Origin: Thelonectria olida
Lineage: Eukaryota; Ascomycota; Sordariomycetes; Hypocreales; Nectriaceae
Direction: 5' to 3'
Length of the DNA: 64,000 nucleotides
NCBI GenBank assembly: GCA_020736575.1
Contig: JAGPYM010000036.1
Coordinates: forward strand, 124,001-188,000
The notes under the pieces are model-generated. The model was not told where the DNA came from. It searched no databases and saw nothing but the letters and a program-made list of their open reading frames with translations. Of this stretch, positions 11,460 through 23,496 are shown piece after piece (positions within the stretch are counted from its first letter, which is position 1; each line of letters opens with the position of its first letter). Both the position numbers and the translations under genes were made by a program.

Positions 11460-12438
11460 TACATTTCGGAGTACGAGGGCTCAATTTACCACGAGTGAAC
11501 GTGGAGACTAAGGGGGAATACCAGCAGTATAGAAACGGTTAGGATCAAGGTGCTCGCAAAGATCTAAAGCGTTAGGAGAATACATCGTTTATTAGACTTC
11601 GGCCCTGTCTATGTTCTGTCCTTCCCTAATGAAACCGAAAATGCCTTCAAGCCCGGGCCGGAGGGACGGGCCTACACCATAGCGATGGTGATTGCCATAG
11701 TACTGTTCTGTTCTTCCTCTGCCTACTTAACAAGTTCCTGCGCACGACCAGGAGCGGCCTTTCGACAACGCGTGGCACACCATTGCCCTGGTGGCAGAGG
11801 GCCCGGAGATGTTTGAGGCCTTAAGACATCCCCGATTGGCGAGCACAACGAGATCAGCATTCTCCTTATATGGCCGAAGGAACGATCCATCAAAGGGCGG
11901 CCTCGGTAAGCGTCGGCGCTCACGCAAGAGGACGCGAAGGGTATTTCGTCAACGACGATGAGAGAATCCGGCCGTGCGAGGAAGACAAAACAGACAGTGG
12001 CAGATGGTGAAAGATCAAGCGTCGGCGCGCGTCTTGAGGGAGTACGGATGCTCGGCTACGTCACCTCAAAGGGATCATTTTTGGCATAAAAAAACGAACA
12101 ACCGCTATACTTGAATGTGAAGTATTTCTCACTGCAGGATAACAGAGACTAGCTTCGTGAAAATCCTCAATCAAATACATTCCGCAAAAGAATCAGCATT
12201 TCTCTAGACACGTCTGGTCGCAAGGTTCCCTGCCTTTTCATGCCTTAACTAATTGAGAGGTTGGTAAGTTTGGGGTAGTGGCTGCGACTTTTTAAATAGG
12301 TAGGGTAGAAGGGTTCTTGGTCTTGATAGTTTTCTCATGTAAAGCTCTGTACACACAACACACACCCAGAGACCCTACAGATGTGTTGCTGATGAAGACT
12401 CAAGGCTAGTATGGGTGAGCTTCATATTGCATCTTAAA
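11460..12438. other. Intergenic, no gene recognised
   Basis: Roughly 1 kb between the chorismate synthase and the C-terminus of the Myb/SANT relic. No supported gene or RNA; open frames are short and mutually overlapping. Parts near 12,070-12,420 are AT-rich. Confidence 0.4.
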
Positions 12439-13995
12439 TTATGCTGGCGACATAGCTTCCATAGTATTGCAGGCTCGGGCATCCATTCCGTCCAGATCAG
12501 CTTTTGAGTTTAGTTGAATACCGGACTTGGATCGAACCTTGGGAACGATGGGGGAGAAGCGCTGGATTTCTGCCCAACGACGGCCCTTTTGTTTCATCTT
12601 CCGCATAATATCCTCCTCTTCTTTGGACCACTTTTGACCAGACGATCCTGATATTGAGAGTGAAGCTTGAGCATCCGAAACAAATCTGCCACTATGTAAC
12701 TGATTCGGGCCAGGAGGCCATTTAAACTGCAATTGAAACGTTGTTTTATTACCCTCTATGACACGCTTCAATCGAATGTCTTTAAGGGGCCATTCTTCAA
12801 TCGAGCCAGAACCGAATGAGCGTTAGCAGGCGATGAGTTTGCGTGCGCCAGTGCTGGGCGCTCAATGCCGTGTGCTGTTGTTTGACACCCTCTGGTTGAT
12901 TGTGCAGTATTTTCCAGTCGTCTTTGGTGAGAGCGCATAACGCTTGCAGGGGTACTGCGAGGTGGTGTGTGGGATCGAGATACTCTTTGGCGCTTGCGGA
13001 AAGGCCGTTCTTAACCTCCAGAATCGTCTCCAGAATAATAGGCCTCAGCCTCCGGGGGAGGATAATAGTCTTCATCGCGTATGGACTCTGGAACATCCGG
13101 GCCGTCCTCACCGTTAGAGCTTTTAATATCTGCACTGCTATTCTTATATTAAACTGCAGAGGCTGTACGTGACGATCCACGATGGCGGCGGCGCGGGGGT
13201 TGCGTCTCCTGGTGCGAAAGCGACGTTCGGGTTTCGAGGCGCAATCCAGACTCGGACTCTGAGAACTCAGACTCAGTATTGCTGGGTGAGAAGTGGCTGT
13301 AGCTGCGGTCTTGCTCTTGTTGTGACCTATGCGACTGCCTTCCTGTCGCGGATGAACTGCGGTCTCTAGGACTGGCATTATCAAATGAGACGCTTGCGCT
13401 TGTACACACTTCGCTATCGTGCAGCGGCGACCGAGCCATACTCTCGGAGCCAGCAGCGAGAGGATCAGACGTACGTATTGAATGTGCCACGCTGTGATTT
13501 TGTGAATGATGATATGATCCGCATTAGCCGTTATTTCCCTAATGGGCGGCCATTTCGTCGGTTGAGGAGCTCGCTGGTTGATCTAAGATCGGTAGAGAAA
13601 TCCACAGACGACTTATGGGATAGAATTCCGACGTTCCCCGTGCGGGCTGGACCATGCCCGTACCGATAGCCGCATGCGACTTAGTCGCACTGCGTTTGGT
13701 GCCTATGCTTTCTATACCACACCTATTAGGTCCTGCTCCCGGAAGAATCGCTGTTTCAAGGACTTACTAAAATGGTCTGCGTCGCTGGCTGACGTAGGTG
13801 TTGTGCAGCACGATTGCGAATTATCATGAGCATCGACCTCGATATCTTCATCTTCTAGATTAGACTCTTCGTCGTCGGAGATCCAAATGACGCGGTCCGT
13901 GCCGGGGGAGCCTCATTGTGGCATCTGACAGCGTCAGGGGAAGTGAAGCCACAATGCAAATCCTGCTGCTCGCGGTCAGAGGCTATTGAGGCCAT
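12439..13995 (-). pseudogene. Broken Myb/SANT-type regulatory gene
   Basis: Read on the minus strand from an ATG at 13995 (MASIASDREQQDL), the pieces follow the layout of a fungal nuclear protein family: an acidic N-terminal box (RVIWISDDEESN), a GTAAGTCC donor near 13,770, a Ser/Arg/Glu-rich middle (SNTESEFSESESG, HQETQPPRRRHRG at 13,149-13,490), a KDIRLKRVIEGNKTTFQLQF segment, and a C-terminal Myb/SANT helix (KWSKEEEDIMRKMKQKGRRW). The gene is not functional as it stands. The N-terminal box is out of frame with its ATG, the middle shifts frame at least once, and within the SANT domain a frameshift moves the expected GSIQVRYSTKLKS segment to another frame that then meets TGA. Family recognition is from memory; the decay is seen directly. 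Confidence 0.6.
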
Positions 13996-14296
13996 ATTGG
14001 AATTGTCGAAAAGTCGTGAGTCGAGAGGATAAGGGATTTCTGAGTAGAGCACAACTAAGCAAAGAATTGGCGACCACTGTCGGGCTTATATGCTCGAAGC
14101 CAGGCTACAGAAGCCGCCGCGGCCTATTATAACTGAGTTCGGCTGCCTCCGGTTGTCTTTCCTCGCTTCTCAGGACCACGGCATCTCTGATAGAGGAAGG
14201 AGACATGTAAGCTCTTCTCCCTGGCACCAATGACTTTAATGCCGAGCTATACCAGCTGGCCAGATGGTCTCAACCTGATATCATCTCGTTATATAT

Positions 14297-15090
14297 CTAG
14301 CGGCCAATTCCACCGATTGGCAAGGCATAGTCCTCGGCGATGACCAGTTGAGGCAGGTGCTGATGGCTGTTGGGCCGTTTACGCATGAAGGAGTCGTCTG
14401 TGGCATGTCCTTGGCCTTGGATGAGAAGTTGCCGGCAGTACGAGCTCTTCCATTTGAATGTGATGGAGCTTAATGGTGCGCCCGCCCCTGTTTGGCGTTG
14501 CAGCCGCGAACTTGTTGGACCACTCAGAGGACTTAGACGGCTTAAGATGCCGGCATGAGCGGCCGATGATCTCGCAACCCTCAGGCAGACATATATGAAA
14601 CGCCCATAACGGGCTATGCACCTGTTTTGGTCTTCCACCCCTTCTCCTTACCTAAATGCCGTGCTGGCGATGCTCTGTCCCCACCTCTTGGCGCTGCTGA
14701 GCCACGGCGAACGGTAAGGAGACCCGGAAGACTGGACTCTCATACTCGATGGAGACTCTACGAGCTGGAGGAAGTGTCGGCCTCCTGATTAGGGAAGGGG
14801 CAGCCAAGGCCGGGTCAAATGGCTCCTGATCATACTCTTTGCCAACTGTGCCCCTTTCGAAGCCAATTGGGGAGGAGATTGGCGCAGGGTCACCTGTGTG
14901 TGTTTCAGGACATAGATAAGTCCTAGATGGCGCCATCCTCCGTCATGCTGTTGAGGGGAAGGGGCGGGGGGCAATGATAAGCTATTGCGGCATTTCCGTT
15001 ATTGGCTGGGCACCCGCGGGAGGCCTCACGAGAGCCATGAATGCCGTAAGAAGCTGCTGCCTGCGAACCAGCTGCAATGGCGTGAGGGGA
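14297..15090 (-). pseudogene. Eroded coding-like frames, origin unknown
   Basis: Three adjacent minus-strand stretches look protein-like but lie in different frames and are separated by stops. They are an Ala/Gly-rich frame near 15,090-14,930 (HAIAAGSQAAASYGIHG), a 94-codon frame 14,936-14,652 (GFERGTVGKEYDQEPFDP, VSIEYESPVFRVSLPFAV), and a frame near 14,621-14,379 (FHICLPEGCEIIGR, RTIKLHHIQMEELVLP). Together they suggest a single decayed gene next to the Myb/SANT relic. I recognise no domain, and chance open frames remain possible. Confidence 0.2.
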
Positions 15091-15559
15091 GCTTAACTAG
15101 GGAGGGTATGTGTGGTTAGAATTCGTGAGACGCGGGCGACAGACAATCATGCTTATAGAGACCAGACTTGGGAATAGTGTTAAGGACAACACCGAGAAGA
15201 TAGAGAATGCATCTGGTTTGCTGCTGCTCAATCAGGCGTGCTGGATAGTGCAAGCATCGGCATGATCAGAACTAGCATCGGCAAGAGGATTGCGTTGCAA
15301 CGGGTGGACGATGACGCGACAGGAAATGAGGAACGGTCAAGTGCTCGGGCATAGCGATGCCTGGCGAGGACACGAGGTGGTGGACGCGGAGGGGGCAGCT
15401 AGAGAGAGAGAGAGAACAGAGGTCGAAGATATATTGACCAGAGTTCAGACAGGGTGGTCGTCTTATATAGAGGACCGTCACGTGACGGGCGTCGCGCACC
15501 GGTCGCGCGGGCACACCTTGCACGAACGGGGAGCCGCCATTTCGGGAGGCGGCAGCAGG

Positions 15560-16063
15560 ACCTTTGCAATTACTATTTAAATTTAGTTTTATTATTGTTA
15601 AAAAAGCCGATAATCTAGGCACACAATAGAGGTCGATACAGGCCAAACCCTAGCCTTGTATCTATCACAATAAGCTTCTCAATAGGGCTCACGGTTGGTC
15701 TCAAGGTGGAAGTCCCTGCCGAGTAAACCTTACTCAAGGAACCTTATTCCGGGCCTCCAATATAAAAGCACGAAAAAGGAAAGTCTGGAAAAGGTTAAAG
15801 TGGGTCCAAGGGCATTCAAACCAATGGAAATAGAGCAAGGCAACCAGGCAGCAAAATACACCAAGAGTTTACACAATAATAAAAATCACCGATCGTAAAG
15901 GAAAACTAGTATTATAAAATTATTAAAAAAAAAAACATATAACACAATTTGTGCCCTTATTTATAAGTCCATTCTTCCATTTTATAATCCCCCACTTGCT
16001 ATTTTCCAAATATCCATCCTCAATATACACAAAAAACGAGTAAAAGGGGGTGGCCTTTACGCT
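15560..16063. other. AT-rich island, no gene recognised
   Basis: This 0.5 kb stretch is clearly more AT-rich than its surroundings. It has a swaI-like ATTTAAAT run, an A9 tract near 15,930 and short inverted repeats such as GAGTAA/TTACTC around 15,720-15,735. It could be the edge of an old transposon or the 3' region of the minus-strand gene that ends at 16064. No terminal repeats or transposase frames were found. Confidence 0.35.
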
Positions 16064-17939
16064 TCAATACATGGGGAACGAGCCTGTGAAATAGTTCTGC
16101 TGGAGATTCAGAGCTCCGTTGATGGGCATGGCAAAGTTGGTCGGTTGCATTGGATACTGCGACATGGGATCCTCCATGGGGTTAGGGACATGATAGAGCT
16201 CGTATTCCATCATTTCCACTCCAGAAATCATTGGATCAGCCTGAAAGGTGAAGGTGGAATAGTCCGAGGCCGAGAGCGCCGGAGATGGCAGGCCGTTTTG
16301 CGGAGCAGAGTCTGTCATAAACAGCTCAGGAGGAGCCCCGGGTACCGGCATTGGGGGTGGGACTATGGCCATCCATTCATTCCATTGCTGCATAGAATTG
16401 GGAAGTTGAGTCTGAGATTGAGCTGGCGGCTGATCTTGAAGTTGAGTTCGAGGTTGAACCAAAGCCTGAGTACGAGATTCAATCAAAGGCTGAGATGAAG
16501 CCCGAACTGAAGCTTGATTCGGAGCTTGAGATTGAGATGGAGCTTCAGTCGAAGACTGGGTCGGAGCTTGAGCCGTAGCTTGACTGTGAGATGGGGTCCG
16601 AAGTGAAATCACAGGTTGGGTCGAAACTGGGGCAGAGGGTCGACTCGCAGGTTGAGTTGCAGATGGATTCGGGACTTCAGGTTGAGGCAACCCTTTAGTA
16701 ACCATGCTTGTAATGTGGCCATAGTTCTTCGAAGGTGGCGCAGGCAGAGTTTCCATGATGGCAGTTGTCTCGGCAGTCTTCGACTCGGCGGATGAGACGG
16801 TGTTGCCCTCAGTCAAAGTCAACCGAGGAGGGTTCTCATCGGCCTGTTTCTTCCGGTTGGGCCTAAGATGAGGCTTGATTTGCTTCCGCCTCGGCTTCAA
16901 TGAGACAATCTCGTTGAATTCGTCAATGGAAAGCTCGTCGACGTTGGGGACGTGCCCCTGGCCGCCCTTGGCTTCCCTCAACTTGAGCTGGGCCAGTCTC
17001 CAATGCCAAAACCTGTGAATCCTTCTCGTCTTTTCCGCTTTCAACTTCTTGAGTGCTTCTTCTTGGCTGATTTTGGCAGATTCTACCTCCAACCAAGCAT
17101 CACATTCGGCCTCGAGATACGTCACTACTGATTCGACAGCTTTCTTGTAGACATCGCCGTTGTCCAGCTTTTCCAGCTGCCCAACCACATCCTTGAGCCG
17201 ATGTTCGTCTCTAGGCAGGGCGAATTCAAAGCTGAGGATTGCATTAGCCAACGTGGGGAATGGACGATGGGGCCGGTCTCACTCATTATCATCCTCGCCC
17301 TCGGGTGTCTTGCCCTGCATACCAAAGGCCGTCACGAGGAGCAGGCCAGGGTGGGCTCGGAACAGCACTTCTAGGTAAGGGGCTGTCTCAGACAGGTAGT
17401 CAATGTCGGCCGTGTTATCCTTATCCACTCCATTGAGGTGTGGGATCAACGCGTAGGGATGACAACCGTGGTAGCAGGCACTCAGCTTGGACGCCAGACG
17501 AGTGAAGACGACGGAGCAGATTCGCCTAATTCCGTGGCCTTTTCGAATGGCTCCCTGGAAGATTCGATCGGGCAAGTTCTCTCCTGAGGGGAGGAAATCC
17601 AACATGTTGGCGGGAGAATCAATCCAAGGCCTGACTGTCTCGGTATCCTCGACGTAGATGAGCGGATAGCCCTTGAATGAGACATAGTTGCCCAGCATCC
17701 CGTCAAGGCCTTCAGAGAGCGAAGGAACGCCCAAGTTCATGTCACGCATCAAGAGCCTGAGACATTCTCGAAACTATTTGGGGCACTAAATAAGCAACAA
17801 CGCCACTAAGCAGGGAGAGAATAGGATGTGAGCCCACTTGAGGATGACTTAGGAGGGACGGGTCTATGGTGTCGCCCGAACTACGCTCGCAGGCATAGAT
17901 GATGTGCTCCGCGACGAGTTTGCTGTAGGGAATGCCCAT
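16064..17939 (-). CDS. Unrecognised regulator-like protein, 586 aa
   Basis: Three exons (complement of 17838-17939, 17283-17773, 16064-17231; introns 64 and 51 bp, the second with GTGAGA donor and GCTAATGC branch) give 586 residues. Residues 1 to about 195 are globular (IPYSKLVAEHIIYACER; YVSFKGYPLIYVED; a Cys/His-containing stretch ACYHGCHPYALIPHL; LFRAHPGLLLVTAFGMQ). A predicted charged coiled coil follows (ISQEEALKKLKAEKTRRIHR), then a basic patch (SLKPRRKQIKPHLRPNRKK). The last half is Pro/Gln/Ser-rich, with degenerate SQ/PTQS repeats, and ends in hydrophobic-acidic clusters like an activation domain. I do not recognise a family. The layout suggests a nuclear regulator. It is divergently arranged with the next gene across 358 bp. 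Confidence 0.72.
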
Positions 17940-18297
17940 TTTTAGTCGACCTCAATCAAAGACCGTCGTAATTGTGTCTCAATCGCGTGCTTGTGAAGGA
18001 GGGAAATGGAGTGTGCTGATTGCTGTGCGGGGTCCAGCTGCATATGAAGGAAGTTCGGACTGGGACTCTCACACCAATCAAGTCGAGAGCATGCTAGTAA
18101 GCAGTAATCCTTGTTGAAGGGACGGCACGGTTAATCAGTGGCTATCTGTTGATCGGAGCATCGAGCAGGAGAGGGCAGGCTGGACAAAAGGGTACCCTCG
18201 CCGTCCCCGGGCCGTGGTACTTGTTGGATCCCAATCGGACTCGGATCATCACTCTGTTATACCAAATCTGCCGTCTAATTCCTGTCACTTAATCGTC
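17940..18297. promoter_or_regulatory. Shared divergent promoter region
   Basis: The 358 bp between two divergent start codons must contain the promoters of both unrecognised genes. No TATA box or known fungal factor site stands out. Co-regulation of the pair is an inference from the arrangement only. Confidence 0.45.
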
Positions 18298-20405
18298 ATG
18301 TCTTTTGTCAACGTTGGCCACCTCGACTACAAACCGCTGCCGTTCAAGCGAGAGCCGGACGGCGTGTGCAATGTCGGCGAGGTCATCTACCCTCCCCTTA
18401 TGCCCGAGATCCAGGTCTCGTCGGATCAAAAGAAGCACCTGTTATGCCGGGATGACTATCGGTACTCTGCCGAGCTGAGCGTCCACTCGCAAAACGGCAC
18501 AGGATACAAGGGCAAGACAGGCGACATCATCGGCCATGCTGCCGTCGGACCGCTCTTTTTCCCTCCCATTCCCGAGCCTACATTTAGAGCGGATAGGTAC
18601 GCCGTGCATGATGGCAAGATCACCTTCTTCTTTGGCAAACCAGGCCATGGGTGGCTTGGCTTCATGCCGCAAGCCGTCAACAAACGCTACCAGCTGAAGT
18701 GTACCTTTTCCGTCTCGGAGCGCGATGGCGACGTGTGGAAGCCTCCTGTTGCCATCGGCGAAAGCATCACGAGCGTCTCCAAGGTCCAAGACGGAGACAA
18801 ACCCAAGCACGCGTACGATGTGCCGCCGGGAAAAGAGATCAATCGTGAGTTCGTGCTGCGCCTCAACCCTGCGTCGTTGGCCTCTAGGGAACAAGACTAA
18901 CGCAGAGAAAAGGATACTACAAACAGACTATAATTCGAGCACTGCAGCAAGTGCCCAGTCTGGATTTTATTGAAGCAGCCAAAGAAGTCAGCAGCAATCA
19001 AGAATGGGACGTCATTCTGGATTGTTACCATTACACCCTCAGGCACGATGACCGGCCCACCAAGAACGTCAACGTGAGGAAGGGACGACTGGCTGCGGAG
19101 GAGGTGGAGGAAGAAGAGAAGGAGAAGGCGGCACCAAATGGCCCCAATGGCCCCAATCCACCGCCCAATACCTCTTCTTCTGGTTCTGCATCGTCATATT
19201 CATCATCGCCCACCCCAACACCCGTCACTATAGACTTGACGGGTGAAGATCCCATCGCCCCATCTCAAGGCATGCAGTCCGCTCCTCCGCAACCACCGCT
19301 GCCACCATCGAGATCCGAGCCCGCACTGAAGAGGTCCCTTGACGCCGCTCGTCGCCCTGCTGGCTCACCTCCTCGGAAACGGCAGGCTGTTCCTCAGCAC
19401 GGCAATCCATCCGTTCCCCGACATCCCTCTCGTCGGGCTGCGCTCGAAGCAGCCCTCCAACCCACACCTCGCGCAATTCCTCACACAGTACTTCCACCAG
19501 TGTCACAACCATTAGTCCTCGGAAGCAATATACCTCGAAATGGAGGCTATTCGGACCATAATATAGCAATGGCATTGGCCAGCACCTACGATCTCAACTT
19601 GGCCGATTGCTACCCCAACAATAACCCCAGTCCTCCTAGTCCACCCAGTCCCCCAAGCGTCCCCATTCACCACCCTACTGGCTTCATGCTCCCAATTGAG
19701 CAGCAATTCGTCAACCCAGCTCAGGCCGCTCAGTTGCTCCAGCAGGGATACGAGCCTGACCCGAGTCTAGTTCCATTCGTCTATGCCGCCGAATCGGACT
19801 ATCAAGATCTGTCTCTGCACTCGCAACCCAACCCTCGGGCTCCCGTCGATCTTACCATGATATCTCACCCCAGCTCTCAGGCTCCCCTGCATCTATCCAT
19901 GCCATCTCACTCTCACCCCAACCCCCTGCTTCCACTTGACGTGGCTATGAGCATAGACTCCCATTCAAACTATCTATCTCCACCTCATCTACCTCTATAT
20001 TCCCAACAGAACCCTCTGGTTCCAGTCGATCAATCCATGCTATCTCATTCCCATCCCAATCCCCCTGTGGATTCTTTACTTTGTCTCCCCATTGGATTCG
20101 ACACATTTGGCGACCAGTTCATGATGGACGTGGATACGCAATATATGAGCAACATGGGTAACGCAGGAACCATGGGAGGCAACGTCCAATCCTCCCAAAT
20201 AAACCCCTCGCAGTTCACCGGAACCCTGGAAACCAATGGCGGCCCATCATCACAAATGAACACGACGACGAGTTCCCAATCTATGGGAGGTGACATCGAC
20301 ATGTCTCCATTAGACCCGATCCTAGCTGCACAATTCATAATGGATGATCCATGGATGTCAAGGAATGGAGAGTCCTCCTTTATGGGTGGCCAGGGCTTCT
20401 TCTGA
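18298..20405 (+). CDS. Unrecognised regulator-like protein, 679 aa
   Basis: Two exons (18298-18844, 18913-20405). The 68-bp intron has a GTGAGT donor, a GACTAAC branch and an acceptor at 18912; using the nearer AG at 18905 would break the frame. Residues 1-240 look globular (FVNVGHLDYKPLPFKREPDG; SAELSVHSQNGTGYKGKTG; KITFFFGKPGHGWLGFMPQ; SNQEWDVILDCYHYTLRHDD). An acidic Glu/Lys stretch follows, then VTIDLTGEDP, which fits a SUMO-interaction motif, and a basic cluster (PPRKRQAV). The C-terminal half is Pro/Ser/Met-rich with four degenerate repeats of about 25-28 residues containing SHSHPNP or QQNP and ends MGGQGFF. No family is recognised. The composition mirrors the head-to-head neighbour, suggesting both act as partners in transcription, which is inference. 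Confidence 0.72.
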
Positions 20406-23400
20406 GTAGGACCAAAGCCCTAAGAAGACGATATTTCACTGGCATTTCGATACTCTACGTCGGCAAGTTGGAAGAAACAGAAATAAAACGCGTCGAGTCT
20501 ACGCTATTAGTAGTGATAGCAACTACCAGGGCACAGTCGGTGTCTATGGTAGTCTGAATTTAATGTCTTGATTTTTTGTTTCCCACGCAGCACATCGCCA
20601 GACAATATTTATTGATATCATTTATGACTGATCTCATTTGACATTGTCACAGACCCCAGTCTCTGGGCACACACTATCTACAGTCTACAAAGGAGCACCC
20701 AAGTGTTAGCATCCAGATAAGAACCTTTGATCGCCACAATGACAGTCTTTCTCCAGGGTCTGGCGAGAGAAGAGTTGAGAGAACTCTTTTACACAGGTGC
20801 GGCCGCAATTCCTGCACCTCCTCTCACGCGACACTCGGCATGTTATTCCTGCACGGCGCTGGAATCCTGTTCTGTCTTCCACCCACCAACCAAACGAATA
20901 CTTGCAAATATCCGTGATTCCGTGCCAAGCTGAGCATCATTCCCTGCACCCGTTTTGGGATCCGTCTCGGAAACCCCGGTGCACCCCATGGGAGTCCTGT
21001 TGGTTTGGGCCCCTGCGAGCAAGCTTACGCAAACAGCAGGCTGCGCTCACTAATTGAGAGACATGCATAAAGTGGCTTCAGGGTCAGCCAGCCATGAAGC
21101 CTCGATCACACAAACACGACTGGGAAGTGAGTCTAGGAATCGTCAAGACGCTAAGCCCAAAAGCAGGAATGGCCCTTGTCTGTTGATCGGGGGCGTTTGT
21201 CACTCTGTCTCGGGCTCCCTCCAACGTGTAATGTCCTGTTCTCTGTTTGCCTTGGCCCTCCAGACAACCTGGTGGCAGGGTATGCAGGGGGTATGGAGCT
21301 AAGGATTGCACTGCAGTTTGCATGTCCCGTGCCGCTATTGGCTTTATTCTCAACGCCCGCGGCTCAAGTCTAAACGATACTACATGTGCGGGCTCCTGTG
21401 GGCGTTTGTACGGGCTGCTGCATACCAGCTAGGACAATCATGGGAGATAATCCAACACTGTTATCTGGTCTGTCAAGAATACATTGCCTCCATTGGTTAT
21501 TAGTCAAGGAAACTGGCTGCTCTATCTGAATGGTACGTAATTCATCCCCATGGTGGCTGGATGCACCTTTGCGCATGCAAGGGTGGTGAAGCTGGGCGCA
21601 GGTTCCAAGGCATGATTGAGGCTGCACGGATATGTACATAAGGGCGAATCACTTGATAGACATGTAAGACACGTCAATATAGATGCCTTCACCGCTTCTT
21701 TGCTTGCTTTGGGGAGGCGGATGGTCTGGCCGTCAAAGTGCAAGAATCTCGGAGAGCGTAGGGGAAACAATGCGGGTAGTTGTTCTCGCAATGGGGTCTC
21801 TAAAACAACACCTGCCAAGCTTCTCGCCCGGAAAGGGGATACTGTGCTACTCCGTGCACACCAAATCAAACGCTGTCAGCCACATATCGGCGAGCTGCAT
21901 GCGATTGAGTCTAGATTCATTGCCGCGTATCCTCTGTGCCTAGGGGGTGAGTGCCAGAGTGATCAAGAATGGCACTCATTAGCCATGACACCAAAGGCCA
22001 AAGGGACGGCGATACAAACCCATGAACCAAAGTTCCCTTATTCTCTGGTGACATTCATAAAAACTGCCAAGACTTGAATGCATCCATACACTAGTCCTGC
22101 TTGTGCGACGTCTGTACAAACGCGGGGCAGACTGTATCATTGGGACGGGTTCTGAAGATCGGATACTTGAGGTTCCATTAGCCAGGCCAATGCAATACAA
22201 GGCAATGGGCTAGAAGAAGAAACGAACCCTCGGCCGCAGAGCACTCCATAACTTTCAGACAAGAAAAGGCATTAATCTCCGGTCTGAAAGAGCTGTTGCG
22301 AGGATTTGATATCATAAAGATTTGGACAGATTGTAGCAAAAGACCATATTTCAAGGAAACAAAAGCACACAACTCCAGGAAGTGGAAGTTTATCTAATCG
22401 CCATGATGCCGTAACTCGAGCGAGTTATGTTTTGATGTGTAGACTGGCGTCGTCTCAGTGTGTTGGGCGTTGTTAAACGGTTGGATCGTTTTATGGCAAG
22501 ACTCTAAAGACTCCAATGATTTACCTATTAAATGCGATAGCATTACGCTCCTAGTTAAAGTCTCTATATCTGCCACCGGACTGTTATCTATTTCTCACCT
22601 TGGTTCCCATCTATGCTACAACAGGACAGGCCGCCTCCTCACGAGAGAAAGCTTACTTTACGATTCGTAGATGAGCTTAACCTGATGCTCGCTGACTCTT
22701 TCCGCTACTCTCATTCTTCGAACGAACTCTCCAGCGAGTTGATCACACACTCGGCTTCAGCCTTTCCCTTGTCCAGAAAGAGAGAAAGGTTGCTTTGAAG
22801 TCAGGGGGAAGGGGTTAGAATTTTTTTGGCACATTACGAGCTCGATGATACGACAAGATGGCGTTTCAGAGCTACGTCTCCAAGGCTGATTCCGTTGTGC
22901 CACATGGAGTCTTCTCCTCCGAACTCGTTCTTCCATCTTGTTTTGTTTTTGCGCTCGTCTAGTCGTCTAGTACACGTTTTCATACAGTCGTATCTAGCAG
23001 GCGCGTATAATGAGATGGAGGCTTGCTCAAAACTCATGATTCGAGCCAAAGTTTCATGCAATCTGCGAACCTGTTGACCACCTCTCATTCTCAAGACTCT
23101 AGTAGAGGCAAGAAACGTCAAAGTCTCATGTCTGAGGCTTCAGGGAGCGAGGAGTTGTCGATTTCAGTGTAGGGTAATCAACATTCAAGGTCCACTTTAA
23201 GCTTCTGAGCTCGGGCACAAGGAATTGACCAATGGCCATGGCGCTAATCATCGACCAACGGCAAATTCTACGCCCCGCTAAGCCTGATTGGTCGAACCTG
23301 GGAAAAATCGGAGTCGCCTTCAAGACGATGCTCCTTGCGGATCTATTCATCATTCATCAAAATCAACGCAAAACTGCTCGAGCCTTCAAATACGTCCCGC

Positions 23401-23496
23401 CCACTGACCGACCTCGTCCACGCCACCCCCCCACGGTTTCTCCTTGAACCTCCCGACGTACGATTCGACTCGTTCACGATATCGTTCCGTCAATAA
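20406..23496. other. 3.1 kb intergenic, no gene recognised
   Basis: No convincing gene, tRNA or repeat was found on either strand. The longest frames (about 150 codons near 21,616-22,077 plus, 115 near 21,522-21,869 minus) overlap and lack domain or splice support. Odd sequence is limited to short AT-rich patches near 20,560-20,640 and 22,380-22,600. Confidence 0.45.

Noticed and set aside
16064..20405. Mating-type locus (MAT1-1-1/MAT1-1-2-like pair)
   Set aside because: An HPG tripeptide and the divergent layout prompted the idea. However, no alpha-box or HMG box is present, and the usual flanks (APN2, SLA2, COX13) are absent from the window.
22834..23121. 95-codon minus-strand frame
   Set aside because: Short, no recognisable feature, in a gene-free stretch; not distinguishable from chance.
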